A stretch of 64,000 nt of DNA from Conchocele bisecta (taxonomy: Eukaryota; Mollusca; Bivalvia; Lucinida; Thyasiridae): contig JAQRGA010000146.1 in assembly GCA_029237695.1 (NCBI GenBank), positions 181,362 to 245,361 on the forward strand, written 5' to 3'. The stretch's first letter is position 1. Every line of letters starts with the position of its first letter. The notes below the pieces were generated by a model. It was not told the origin of the DNA, ran no database searches, and was given only the letters and a program-made list of their open reading frames with translations. Positions 22,971 through 35,439 of this stretch are shown here, piece by piece. The position numbers and the translations under genes were made by a program.

Positions 22971-24875
22971 TATACCCCCTGGTGCTGGGGGTTCCAAGTG
23001 TGTGTTTCTTGTGTTTTGTCTTGTGTGACTCATGGTTATAATAGGCTGTTTTAATAGTTTTATGTCTGTACATGCTACCATACACTTTCGGAACTTTGTA
23101 TTATCAATTAGAATTAATTGTGACCCATAAGAACCCAAATAAATCTTTACATGGAGGTGGGTCATTTTACCACGGCCATATAATATTGACACCCCCCCCC
23201 CCCCCCAACCGTCCCTGGTGTTGGGGGTCCCAAGTGCAGGGTTGGCAATTTCCCAGGAAATAAGCTGATTTCCCTGTACGGCGGGAAATACAGGGAAATG
23301 GGAAATTTATCAGACTTAGTTCTCTTTTTTTTATATTAAGACAGACAAGTACATGTAACTGATAGTGTTGCAGCTTATTACAATGAATTGTTTTGACTGG
23401 TATAATAACCATCCATAAATATGGGGCTCAGCATCAAAATATAGAAACTACAAATAGTTACATGTATTACCAAGTTACCATATCTATCTTGAAAGTCCCT
23501 ATTACCATGGTTATGCTATCAATTGAAATGCCATTTTTGCATATTATTTGTTATTGTTTAGATAAGAGACAATTTCAATCCTCAGACCAGCAGTTACATT
23601 TTCATGTAGGTGTTGGTGAAATGTGATAATGCATTAATTATGCACAGAAGGTGTGAGACAATGCAGTGAGATAGACAGTATTGTGTTATCTGAATCTCAG
23701 ACAATGTCCAGCACTGATAGTGGCACACAGGTGTCCAGTCAAACACACATCAGGGGGAAAACAGTCTTATGAGCCAGAAGATAACACAACATAAAATAAA
23801 AGAAACTGAGAAAAACTTTTGGTCCCAAAAATACACTCAAAGAACATCATTGGCATGGAAGAAAAGGTTTTTCCCAGCACTACCCACTTCCTATATATCT
23901 ATTTCTGATGTATAAGATAACCATACATGACCTATAGAGATCAGTATATCATTATATAGCAGTATTGTTAAAACAGAATGAAGAAAAACTTACTTAACCA
24001 AGAAAAATAGGAAAATAATTCTTATTTCCCAGTATTTCCCACCTAGAATCTTATTTCCCGCGGTGGGAAATACCGCCCCGGGAAATACCGACCAACCCTG
24101 TCCAAGTGTGTGTTTCTTATGTTTGTACATGATACCATACACTTTCGGAACTTTGTATAATCAATTAGAATTAATTGTGACCCATAATAACCCAAATAAA
24201 TCTTTACATGGGGGAGGGGGGGGTCATTTTACCACGGCCATAGAATATTGACCCCCCCCCCCCCTCCCTCTCTCTCTGGTAAATGGGAATTGGCCTAATA
24301 TTTTGTGGCCAGTGTCATCAGCAAGTATATTGTCACCCTCTAGAGCTTAAGAAAACACCACTGGTCTTAAAACAACACCTGGAATTAATTACAGGTAGAT
24401 TTATGGTACACAGGTAACCCTGCCATGTTCTGCAAGATGGAAAATCCAGCAAATAAGTCAACTTAACATTTCCAACCAGTATAGGCAAGAGTTTTATCAG
24501 TTTATATGTATTTTAGTTTAGATTCTAATGTAGGTAATTGTGACCCATAAGAACACAAATATGGGGGTGGGGGTCATTTTACCACAGTCATAGAATAATG
24601 ACCCACCCCCCATCCCTGGTGTTGGGGGTCCCAAGTGTGTGTTTCTTATGTTTGTACATGATACCATACACTTTCAGAACTTTGTATTATCAATTAGAAT
24701 TAATTGTGACCCACAAGAACCCAAATAAATCTTTACATAGGGGTGGGTCATTTTACCACGGCCATAGAATATTGACCCCCCCCCCCCCTCCCTGGTGCTG
24801 GGGGTCCCAAGTGTGTGTGTTTTATGTTTGTACATGATACCATACACTTTCAGAACTTTGTATTATCAATTAGAA
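22971..24875 (-). repeat. Right arm, inner part: inverted minisatellite
   Basis: Units of the left-arm minisatellite appear in reverse orientation at 22,975-23,236, 24,101-24,262 and 24,540-24,875. They are split by a hAT-type element and by about 280 bp of unique sequence (24,263-24,540). Confidence 0.8.
23237..24100. mobile_element. hAT-type non-autonomous element, 864 bp
   Basis: Terminal inverted repeats start CAGGGTTGG at both ends and are followed by repeated gggaaat blocks. The 8 bases before (cccaagtg) and after (tccaagtg) differ by one, which is an 8-bp target duplication typical of hAT transposons. Removing the element restores a normal minisatellite unit. No transposase frame is present. 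Confidence 0.85.
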
Positions 24876-24929
24876 CTAGAAAAAGTCGATGGCGCGCCAT
24901 CGCAATATACCCACTTTCCCCAAATGCCA

Positions 24930-27900
24930 AGTCCGAAAGGGGGAGGTAATCCATGATGGAGGGTCGGATAAAAAATCCGAATTCACTTTGCGCATCAGCA
25001 CATCAAAACGAAGCTACGAACCAAATATCAGACGCGTAGGTATTAAGGTGAAATTTTTTTTCGAGTTACAAGGAAAAAATGGGAAATTCTGAGTCCGAAA
25101 GGGGGAGATAATCCATGATGGAGGGTCGGATGAAAAATCCGAATTCACTTTGCGCATGTGCACATGATAACGAAGCTACATAGCAAATATGAGGCGCGTA
25201 GGTATGAAGGTGAAAAAGTTTTTCGAGTTACAAGGAAAAAATGGGAAATTCTGAGTCCGAAAGGGGGAGGTAATCGATGATGGAGGGTCGGATCAAAAAA
25301 TGGGAATTCACTTTGCGCATGTGCACATGATAATGAAGCTACAAAGCAAATATGAGGCGCGTAGGTATGAAGGTGAAAAAGTTTTTCGAGTTACAAGGAA
25401 AAAATGGGAAATTCTGAGTCCGAAAGGGGGAGATAATCCATGATGGAGGGTCGGATGAAAAATCCGAATTTACTTTGCGCATCTGCACATGATAACGAAT
25501 CTACATAGCAAATATGAGGCGCGTAGGTATGAAGGTGAAAAAGTTTTTTTTCGAGTTACAAGGAAAAAATGGGAAATTCTGAGTCCGAAAGGGGGAGATA
25601 ATCCATAATGGAGGGTCGGATCAAAAATCCGAATTCACTTTGCGCATCTGCACATGATAACGAAGCTACATAGCAAATATGAGGCGCGTAGGTATGAAGG
25701 TGAAAAAGTTTTTCGAGTTACAAGGAAAAAATGGGAAATTCTGAGTCCGAAAGGGGGAGATAATCCATGATGGAGGGTCGGATCAAAAATCCGAATTCAC
25801 ATTTGCGCATCTGCACATGATAACGAAGCTACATAGCAAATATAGGCGCGTAGGTATGAAGGTGAAAAAGTTTCGAGTTACAAGGAAAAAATGGGAAATT
25901 CTGAGTCCGAAAGGGGGAGATAATCCATGATGGAGGGTCGGATGAAAAATTCGAATTCACTTTGCGCATCTGCACATATAACGAAGCTACATAGCAAATA
26001 TGAGGCGCGTAGGTATGAAGGTGAAAAAGTTTTTCGAGTTACAAGGAAAAATGGGAAATTCTGAGTCCGAAAGGGGAGATAATCCATAATGGAGGGTCGG
26101 AATCAAAAATCCGAATTCACTTTGCGCATCTGCACATGATAACGAAGCTACATAGCAAAATATGAGGCGCGTAGGTATGAAGGTGAAAAAGTTTTTCGAG
26201 TTACAAGGAAAAAAATGGGAAATTCTGAGTCCGAAAGGGGGAGGTAATCGATGATGGAGGGTCAGATAAAAAAGGGGTGAAAAAGTCGAAAAAAGCATAT
26301 GTCACTGCGCATGTGCACATGATATGACTTACAAAGCAAATATGAGGCGCGTAGTATGAAGTGAAAAAAGTTTTTTCGAGTACAAGGAAAAAAATGAAAT
26401 TCTGAGTCCGAAAGGGGGAGATAATCCATATAGTCGGATTCAAAAAATTCGAAAAATTCACTGCGCATCGCACATGATAACGAAGCTACATCGCAAATAT
26501 GAGGCGCGTAGTATGAAGGTGAAAAAGTTTTTCGAGTACAAGGAAAAAATGATTCTGCTGAGTCCGAAAGGGGGATAATCCTTAATGGGGGTTCGGATCC
26601 AAAATCGAATTCACTTTGCGCATCTGCACAATGTAACGAAGCAGCTACATAGTAAATATGAGGCGCGTAGGTATGAAGGTGAAAAAGTTTATTTTTCGAG
26701 TTACAAGGAAAAAATGGGAAATTCTGAGATCCCGAAAGGTGAGATAATCCATTGGAGGATGATCCGGAGTCGATGGAAAAATCCGAATTCACTTTGCGCA
26801 TCTGCACATTGAATAACGGAAGCTTACATAGCAAATATGAGGACGCGTAGGTATGAAGAGAAAAAAGTTTTTCGAGTTTACAAGGAAAAAAATGGGTAAA
26901 TTTCTGGAGTCCGAAAAAGGGGGAGTAAAACCATGATGGCGGGTCGGATGATCGAATTTCACTTCCGCAATCTGCACATTTGATAACGAAAAAGCTAACA
27001 TAGCAAATATGAGGCGCGGTAAGGTAAAATTTTTTGAGGTGGAACAAGTTTATCCGGAAGTTAACACATGTATCGAGTCGAAAGGGAAAGAGTACTCTAA
27101 ATGGGGAGGGTCGGATCATCAATTCACTGCATTGCGCAAATCTGCACAAAAAATGAAATAACCGGGGGAGCCTACATAAAAAAGCAAATTTATGAGGCGT
27201 CGTAGGCATTGAAGGTAAAAAAGTTTTTTCGAGTTACCAAAAAAAAAGGGAAAAAATGGGAAATTCTGAGTCCACGAAATGGGGAGGTAATTTCGATGAT
27301 GGGGGAGTGCAAAAAGAATCAAAAAAATGGGCATTCACTTTTGCGCATTTGTGCACAGATTAATAAGCCACAGCAAATATGAGGCGCGGTAAGGTAAAAA
27401 TTTTTGACGGGTGAGTTTTTCAGTAACAAAAAGAAAAAATGGGAATTTCTTTTTGAGTCAGAAAAAGGGGGAGAAATAATACCTAATGAAAAAGGGTCGA
27501 TTCAAAAATTCCGAATTCCACCTTTTTGGGCGCATCTGCACTTTAATACGAAGCTACATAGCAAATCTGAGGCGCTCCCGTATGGGGGAGAAAAAGTCCG
27601 AGTAACAAGGAACATGGAAATTCTGAGTCGAAAGGATAAACAATCCAAATGATGGGAGGGTCCGATTGAAAAATCGTTATTTACTTTGCGCATCAAAAAA
27701 GCACATGAAATAAACGAAGGGGGCTAACATAGCAAATAAAAAATGAGGCGCTGTAGGTATGAAGCGGTGAAAAAGTTTTTTCGAGTTACAAGGAAAAAAT
27801 GGGAAATTCTGAGTCCGAAAGGGGGAGATAATCCATAATGGAGGGTCGGATCAAAAATCCGAATTCACTTTGCGCAACTGCACATGATAACGGAAGCTAC

Positions 27901-30900
27901 AAATAGCAAATAAAAATTTTTTGAGGCGGGCCGTAGTATAACGAAAAAGTCGAGTACAGGGAAAAAATGGGAGCATAGTCCGAAAGGGGAAAAAGATATT
28001 CCAAAAAATGGGATGTTAGGGTCCGATGAAAAATCCGAATTCCTTTGCGCATCTTGCACATGATAACGAAGCTACATAGCAAAAGATGAGGCGCCCGAGG
28101 AAATGAAGGTGAAAAAGTTTTTCGAGTTACAAGGAAAAAATGGAAAATTCTGAGTCCCGGAAAGGGGAGATAATCAATAAGGAAAAAGGTCGATCAAAAA
28201 TACGAATGGACTTTGCGCATCTGCCACATGAATTTAAACGAAGACTACATAGCAAATATGAGGCGCGTAGGTAATAAAAAGAAGTGAAAAAGTTTTTTCG
28301 AGTTACACCAGGAAAAAATGGGGAATTCTTGATCCGAAAGGGGGAGTAAACTCGAGGTGATGAGGGTCGGATCAAAAAATGGGAATTCATCTTTGCGCAT
28401 GTGCACATGATAATGAAGCTACTAAAGCAAATATGAGGCGCGTAGGTATGAAGGAGAAAAAGTTTTTCGAGTTACAAGGAAAAAATGGAAATTCTGAGTC
28501 CGAAAGGGGGAGTAATCCATAATGGAGGTCGGATCAAAAATCCAATTCACTGCAAAGCATCTGCACATGATAACCGAAGCTATTCTAGCATGAGCGCGAG
28601 TATGATGGGTGAAAAAACTTTTTCGAGTTACAGGAAAAAATGGAAATTCTAGTCCGAAAGGGGGAGATAATCCATGATGGAGGGTCGGATGAAAAACCGA
28701 ATTCACTTTGCGCTCGCACATGATAACGAAGCGACAGCAAATATAGGCGCGGTAGGTATGAAGAAAAAGTTTTTTTCGAGTTACAAGGAAAAAATGGGAA
28801 ATTCTGAGTCCGAAAGGGGAGATAAGCCATAATGGAGGTCGGATCAAAAATCCGAATTCACTTTGCGCATCTGCACATGATAACGAAGCTACATAGCAAA
28901 TATGAGGCGCGTAGTAAGAAGTGAGTTTTTTCGAGTTACAAGGAAAAAATGAAATTCTGAGTCCGAAAGGGGGAGGTAATCGATGATGGAGGTCGATCAA
29001 AAAATGGAAATCACTTTGCGCATGCACAGATATGAAAGCTCAAAGCAAATAAAAAGAGCTGCGTAGTAGAATTGAGTTTTTCGAGTTACAAGGAAAAAAT
29101 GGAAAAAATTCTGAGGTCCGAAAGGGGGAGATAAACCCATAATAGGGTCGATCAAAAATCCGAATTCACTGCGCATCTGCACATGATAACGGGGGAAGCT
29201 ACATAGCAAATAAAGAGGCGCGTAGGTATGAAGGTGAAAAAGTTTTTTTCGTTACAAGAAAAAATGGAAATTCTGAGCCGAAAGGGGGAGACATCCATGA
29301 AAAAATGGAGGGTTCGGATGAAAAATCCGAATTTACTTGCGCATCGCACATGATAACTAACGGGGACATAGCATAGAGGCGCGTAGGTATGAAGGTGGAA
29401 AAAGTTTTTTCGAGTTACAAGGAAAAAATGGGAAATTCTGATCCGAAATGAGAAAATCCATAATGGAGGGTCGGAATCAAAATCCGAATTACTGCCAATC
29501 TGCACAAAAAGATAACTAAGCTACAAATATGAGGCGCGTATATGAAGTGAAGGTTTTTCGAGTACAAGGAGGAAATTCCCTGAAAAAGTCCGAGGGGAGT
29601 AAACGAATGATGAGGGTCGGATCAAAAAAAGGAATTCATTTGCGCAGTGCACATGATAAGAACACAAATCAAATATGGGTCTCGTAGGTAATAAGGTGGA
29701 AAAAGTTTTTCGGACTTACAAGAAAAAATGGAAACTTGATCGAGGGGAGATAATCCATTAAGGGAGCAGGGTCGGATCAAAAATCCGAATTCACTTTGCG
29801 CATCTGCACATGATAACAAGCTACATAGCAAATATGAGGCCGCGAGTATGAAGGTAAAAAGTTTTTCGAGTTACGGGAAAAAATGGGAAATTTTGAGTCC
29901 GAAAGGGGGAGATAATCCATATGGAGGGTCGATGAAAAATCCAATTCACTTTGCGCATCTGCACATAACGAAGCTACATAGCAAATATGAGGCGCGTAGG
30001 TATGAAGGTAAAAATTTTCGAGTTACAAGGAAAAAATGGGAAAATTCTATCGAAAGGGGGAGATAATCCCTAATGGAGGGTCGGACAAAAATCCGAATTC
30101 ACTTTGCGCATCTGCACATGATAACGAAGCTACATAGCAAATAGAGGCGCGTAGTAAATGAAAAAGAAAAAGTCGAGGTTACAGGAAAAAAGGGAAATTC
30201 TGAGTTCCGAAAGGGGAAGGTAATCGATGATGGAGGGTCGATCAAAAAATGGAATTCACTTTGCGCATGCACATGATAATGAGCTACAAAGCAAATATGA
30301 GGCGCGTAGGGATGAAGGTGAAAAAGTCGAGTTACAAGGAAAAATGGTTATTCTGATCCGAGGGGGATAATCCATAATGGAGTCGGGACAAAATCCGAAT
30401 TCACTTGCGCATCTGCACATGATAACGAAGCTACATAGCAAATATGAGGCGCGTAGGTATGAAGGTGAAAAAGTTTTTCGAGTTACAAGGAAAAAAATGG
30501 GAAATTCTGATCCGAAAGGGGGAGACAATCCATGATGAGTCGGAAAAAGAAAAATCCGAAAAAATTTACTGCGCATCTGCAGATAACGAATCACATAGCA
30601 AATATGAGCGCGAGTATGAAGGTGAAAAATCCGAGTACAAGAAAAAATGGGAAATTCTGAGTCGAAAGGGGGAGATAATCCATAAGAGGTCGATCAAAAA
30701 TCGATCACTGCGCACTGCACTGATAACGAAGCTACATAGCAAATATGAGGCGCGTGTAGAGGTGAAAAAAGTCGAGTTACAGGAAAAAATGGGAAAATTC
30801 TGAATCGAAAGGGGAGAAACATGATGGAGGGTCGGAATGAAAAAATCCGAATTCAACTGCGCATCTGCACATGAACAAGCTACAAATAGCAAATATAGGG

Positions 30901-31090
30901 CGCGTAGGTATGAAGGTGAAAAAGTCGATACAAGAATGAATTCTGATCGAAGGGGAGATACCAATGGAGGTCGGATCAAAAATCCGAATTCACTTTGCAC
31001 ATCTGCACATGATAACGAAGCTACATAGCAAATATGAGGCGCGTAGGTATGAAGGTGAAAAAGTATTTCGAGTTACAAGAAACGTGACGG
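24930..31090. repeat. ~162-bp tandem repeat, about 38 units
   Basis: gagtccgaaagggggag recurs at 162-163 bp (for example 24,931, 25,093, 25,255, 25,418). Other blocks are ccgaattcactttgcgcat, gaagctacatagcaaatatg and aggcgcgtaggtatgaagg. Units before about 26,250 are nearly perfect. From there to about 30,980 they are full of indels. The minus-strand open frames here, up to 315 codons, are repeat readings and not genes. Confidence 0.9.
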
Positions 31091-31310
31091 ACGGACGTAC
31101 GGACGACGGAAGGACGGACGGACGGACGTACCAACATTTTGGGGTTTAGGGTATTTGCTATAAAAGATCAAAGGACTAGCCCCGGAAACATTCAAAGGTA
31201 TGGGCTAATGGTATGTTCAAAGAACTTCAAAGGAAACTAACCTTACCCCTACGCTCCTAAACGATGTTTGCCCGGACGGCGGACGGAGGACGTACGGACG
31301 GACGGACGGA
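31082..31310. repeat. GGAC runs near the element's 5' end
   Basis: Two GGAC/GTAC-rich runs, at about 31,086-31,130 and 31,273-31,312, flank a short unique stretch, matching the layout at 624-673. Confidence 0.8.
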
Positions 31311-31364
31311 CACCCGTGACGAAAACAATATACCCATTTTTTTTTTACAAAAAAGTGGGTATAA

Positions 31365-31979
31365 TTAATAGTGTCCCATAAGAACCCAAATAAATCTTTA
31401 CATGGGGTGGGTCATTTTACCACGGCCATAGAATATTGATCCCCCCCCCCCATCCCTCCCTGGTGCTGGGGATCCCAAGTGTGTGTTTTTTATGTTTGTA
31501 TTATCAATTAGAATTAATTGTGACCCATAAGAACCCAATTAAATCTTTTCATTGGGGTGGGTCATTTTACCACGGCCATAGAATATTGACCCCCCCCCCC
31601 TCCCTCCCTCCCCTGGTGCTGGGGATCCCAAGTGTGTGTTTTTTATGTTTGTATTATCAATTAGAATTAATTGTGACCCATAAGCCACCCAATTAAATCT
31701 TTTCATTGGGGTGGGTCATTTTACCACCAGGCCATAGAATATTGACCCCCCCACCCCCCCCACCCTCCCTGGTGCTAGGGGTCCCAAGTGTGTTTTTTTA
31801 TGATTGTACATGATACCGTACACTTTCGGGAACTTTGTGACAAAAAAAAAATTACGTAGTGAGGGGGGTCATTTTACCACAGGGGGGGTCACTATTCTAT
31901 AGCGGAATAATGACCCGCGGGTCATTATTCCGCGCGGGTCAATATTCTATCTGACACCGGCACGGACTGTACGGGAGTA
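31365..31979 (-). repeat. Right arm, outer part, and terminal palindrome
   Basis: About four inverted minisatellite units lead to the outer end. At 31,902-31,933 is a perfect 32-bp palindrome centred on gacccgcgggtc. Its left-arm counterpart is an 18-bp perfect palindrome at 16,828-16,845. Confidence 0.8.
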
Positions 31980-32039
31980 GATTGCAAGAGTTATAAAAAT
32001 ACCAACTCTAACCAGGCAAACAATCAAGAAAATGAAGCA

Positions 32040-32560
32040 AATTATGACGACATGACGATCATGAAATTTTAAACACACATCTGAAGAATTTGAGAAATGC
32101 ATACAGAAACTTAGTAACAACAAAAGACCATCCAATGATAATATTATAAACGAATACATGTACATTAAAAATACATCACATAAATTTCTCCAAATATATA
32201 CATCCCTCATTGTTCTTGACAAGGGAATTATCCCAGATTCTTGGCTCGAAGGAGTCATACGACCTATATTTAAAGAATAAGGTGAACCGTCGAGGCCAGA
32301 AACCTAATATATTTACTTCAATTTTAAACAACATATTCAATAATTATTAATTTGAAAACGAAATGATACCAAATGAAAATCAGGCAGGCTTTAGTAGAAA
32401 AGGCTATTCGACTACTGATTACATTTATGTACCACATTCACTAGAGATGCTAAAGGCATAACATAAACTATTTTATTGTTTTATTGACTTTATAGGGGGG
32501 CAAGCACCCATAAAATGTATTCTGTTCTACCCGAGAGAGCAAAAGCAACGACTACTTTAA
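32040..32560 (+). pseudogene. Non-LTR retrotransposon reverse transcriptase remnant
   Basis: Discontinuous plus-strand frames contain features of LINE reverse transcriptases: a K-x2-S-N-N-K-R-P-S-N-D region, then I-P-D-S-W-L-E-G-V-I-R-P-I-F-K, then N-E-N-Q-A-G-F-S-R-K-G-Y-S-T-T-D and C-F-I-D-F. In intact elements the last motif is where catalytic motif A lies. In-frame stops and the lost spacing between blocks show that it is dead. No endonuclease, 5' end or tail is seen. It abuts the right end of the foldback structure. Confidence 0.8.
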
Positions 32561-32564
32561 ATCA

Positions 32565-35439
32565 AAGCATTATATCATCCTGAACACGAATCCGGTGTCG
32601 GTCAATCAAATCAGGTGGGACAAGTTCATTTTTGGGGTCATTAAGTGCACATGGGTCAAATGAGTGCAAAGCTCACTCTATTTTGATAATACGACATGTA
32701 CTTGCATAACATTACAGAACAATCCGATAAAGTATGTTTTATTGGTGATTATTGTTTTATGGGGCATATACAAAGCAATTCGGTTTGCTCGGTCGTCTCT
32801 ATCATTGAGAGTATCAACATATTCAAGATGGCCGCCAAGCATCAATATTTAGCCTGAAATGTGTACTTATTTGATGAATGAAAACAAATAGGCACTTGGA
32901 TCTTGATCGGACGGACGCAGAAAATGATTTGGATACCATGCATTAATTTTAAACCTAGATGGAGGCTATCAAATCCATATGAATCCAAGATGGACGCCAA
33001 ATATTCATCAAGATCAGGCAGCGTTATCTACACTGTGGTGGACCATATCTTGGTACTAAGCTAGATATGAACATATTAGTTTGATTTTCATCTGAGATAC
33101 GATATTAAAAATATATAGATCAATATTTATGCTATTCTTAAAGAGCGTGTTTAATTCAAAATGGCCACAATATTTTCAAATAACTCGAAAGTTATTGAAT
33201 ATAATGTTTACTTTTACTTTACTTTTAAATTTCTACTGCATTATGTTAGGCGGTTAAATGAGTAAGTTGGACACACTTGATTTTGAAGTCATTTGTAATT
33301 GTGTTTATTCAAAATGGTCGCCTCAATTAGGCTATTTTAATATAGTGTGGTACTGGCAATTGCGCGTTTCTTTTCATTTACTTTTAAATTTCTTTATAGG
33401 ACAGATTCACACGTGTTCAGACTAGTAGATCGCTATTTATATACTAGTAGATTGTATATGCCCCATAATACACTTGGTGATTCTTGAATTAGGTTACACT
33501 TGTTGTAGAGTCAGGATATAAAAATATATGTACTGTTTGTTTTAAATCTTGTATTTTATTGTGTCTTACGTAATCATATACGTTGTAAATTGCAGCAGCA
33601 CTGTAATGCCATATATGTATACACTACGTATTGCGATTGGTCCATATGCTATAATTCGGTCATGTTCGCATTACAGTCAGATATCGAACTGTTATATGCT
33701 GGTGTGCGACTACGTACCATGACATTTCAATCACTTTAGACTTAATTATAACCAAGATAAAACAATTCATGTAAAATACAACACTAATCAAATAGTATGT
33801 ATTACAGTTTCTATTTCTATGAATATCCATACATTCACAATGATGATTGAATATTTTATTTTCCAGAAAATGTCTCAGATGATGTCTCTGAAATAAAGAA
33901 CATGTTGTGTCGACTGAGTGGGCATGCACCTTTAATAACACAATACACTATGTAAATTCATTAAACTGTTGAAAACAGTATATTTTATTGCTCAGGGCCG
34001 TCAACAAACACCATCCCCTATTATAATTTATTTATATTAACCAATTAATATATTTAAAATGATTTAAAACAGTGAAATTATTATTTCTCACAAATTCATT
34101 TTTAGGTCCGAAACTGTGTGGGGGCGACTTGCTCGGGTGTCAATCGATAAGACCATTATTCTTTCAGCTTCAAACTCACTTTCGATCGTAAATCAATGTA
34201 AATTTTTTGTTGAAACACATTCTCAATTGAATATATATTCAGTGTTTCTTGCCAGTTTGGATCGATGTAGGCGCTAAATATGCAAAACTATAACTTGGAA
34301 GTTGAATTTTCAAAAACACGTATACGCATATTCGTTTCAGCGAAATCAAGCGTGGTTCTATTCTTAGAAACAAAATTACTCTATTTCCTTGTTGGGACCA
34401 AGTGTTGTAATTTTGTGAATAAATTAATTATAAATGTCTGAAGTATCCATGTCTGAAATGTCCCGACAGGTGTCGCTAGCGTGTGATTGAGGGCAGTCAT
34501 TACGGAAACAAACAATCCATGATTCGGATGCGTGTAGTTTATAAAACGCGATATTTGATTGGCTATTGACATGCAGACCACTGACTGGGATTGCTACTCA
34601 CCTATACGGAAGCAGCTTACAACCATTTTCACGGACACATTTTTGTAAACATCGCGATGACTTTTACTTCATGTTCTAAGCTAGTAAAGGCATATCAGCT
34701 GGGGTTTACTCGCCATAAAGTAAACGATAAAAAGCGAGATTTTTGGCAATATTTACTGTCGGAACAGCCCATTTTTGCTGTGCCAGTTTCGACACTAAAT
34801 AAAAATAATATTGTTTCCGTTTTGCAAAAAAAATAGTTTGGGTCGCGGCGATTTTGCCGGGTCGGTCGCGGGAGGGGAAACATTTAATATTTTATTATAC
34901 GCCCTATGTCATTGAATAATATTGCCTTACCACAAAGCTATTGCAACACTTTTATTGCGATTGCCGATAAAATAAAGGCGGGAAATGTGGAAGGTTCAGT
35001 TTGCAAAATTCCTATTGAAACCGTGGAATACCTTGCTCTACTAGTTTCAGTACATTCAGTACTTTGATTTAGTAGTAGTAACTAGCCGATCGCCCGTATA
35101 TTGAATAAGAACTAAATAATTACAAATACACATCCCTAGCCTGCTGTAATATGGGTAATGATATGCATAAATCAACATACCTGTTTTATACTAGATGACA
35201 ATGGGCAAACAACGAACAAACATGATAAACAAATTAAACAGTTTGTACACATTTTAATGGCAGCCATTTTCTGTCATGTGACACTTGTGTATCAGGTCCT
35301 GTGACCAAAACGGGGCGAGTTTATTCCCCGGAATAGTTATAATAGGAAACGAATAAAAAGCGGAACTCACAAATGCGGCCATAAGTTATGTCACCTATGC
35401 CTATGGCCGATTGTATTATGTGATGTCACGTGTCCAATT
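32565..35439. other. Non-coding, AT-rich
   Basis: No gene is recognised. Motifs of the type aagatggccgcc or caaaatggccac recur at about 32,826, 32,987, 33,167 and 33,318, possibly a very decayed ~165-bp repeat. The second copy of the 993-1,027 block is at 33,868-33,903, here preceded by an acceptor-like pyrimidine tract. The plus-strand frame at 34,591-34,836 has no recognisable domain. Confidence 0.4.

Larger units (their letters stand above)
21344..22975 (+). repeat. ~790-bp direct duplication
   Basis: Copy 1 spans about 21,344-22,130 and copy 2 about 22,170-22,975, offset 826 bp. Shared landmarks include tagtggatatctgtgacata, gcacacattgacagacgagc and ggtgcgatgtagggagctca. The copies differ by scattered substitutions and small indels, so the duplication is not recent. 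No coding frame is conserved between them. Each copy carries the same long hairpin. Confidence 0.85.
24876..31364 (-). mobile_element. Helentron-like non-autonomous element, 6.5 kb
   Basis: On the minus strand the 3' end reads hairpin GATGGCGCGCCATC (24,888-24,901), eight more bases, then CTAG (24,876-24,879). This is the hairpin-then-CTRR end of rolling-circle transposons. A 12-bp inverted repeat, TATACCCACTTT, is at the extreme 5' end (31,352-31,363), with its partner just inside the 3' hairpin (24,906-24,917). That asymmetric pair is characteristic of the Helentron/Helitron2 group. A further hairpin (31,329-31,363) marks the 5' end. The core is a ~162-bp repeat plus a GGAC run. The flanks rejoin to an uninterrupted minisatellite unit (attagaa, ttaat). 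No coding capacity. Confidence 0.8.
16785..31979. mobile_element. ~15-kb foldback structure with minisatellite arms
   Basis: The two outer ends are inverted copies. On the left, tactccca is followed by ccggtgtcatatagaa. On the right, the reverse complement reads tactcccg, then ccggtgtcagatagaa. Both continue into the palindrome core gacccgcgggtc, then ctatagaatattgaccc-type sequence, then the same minisatellite in opposite orientations. The left arm has about 16 units (16,785-19,555) and the right arm about 8, split by insertions. No target duplication or transposase was found. It may be one large non-autonomous element, or two related elements in inverse orientation that trapped the DNA between them. 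Confidence 0.6.

Noticed and set aside
26262..27209. 315-codon minus-strand open frame and similar ones at 25.9-31 kb
   Set aside because: They are readings through the ~162-bp repeat (recurring L-R-I-S-H-F-F-P-C-type peptides) joined by chance indels. There are no start context, domains or codon bias.
34591..34836. 81-residue plus-strand frame
   Set aside because: No domain, neighbouring exon or splice signal that supports it.
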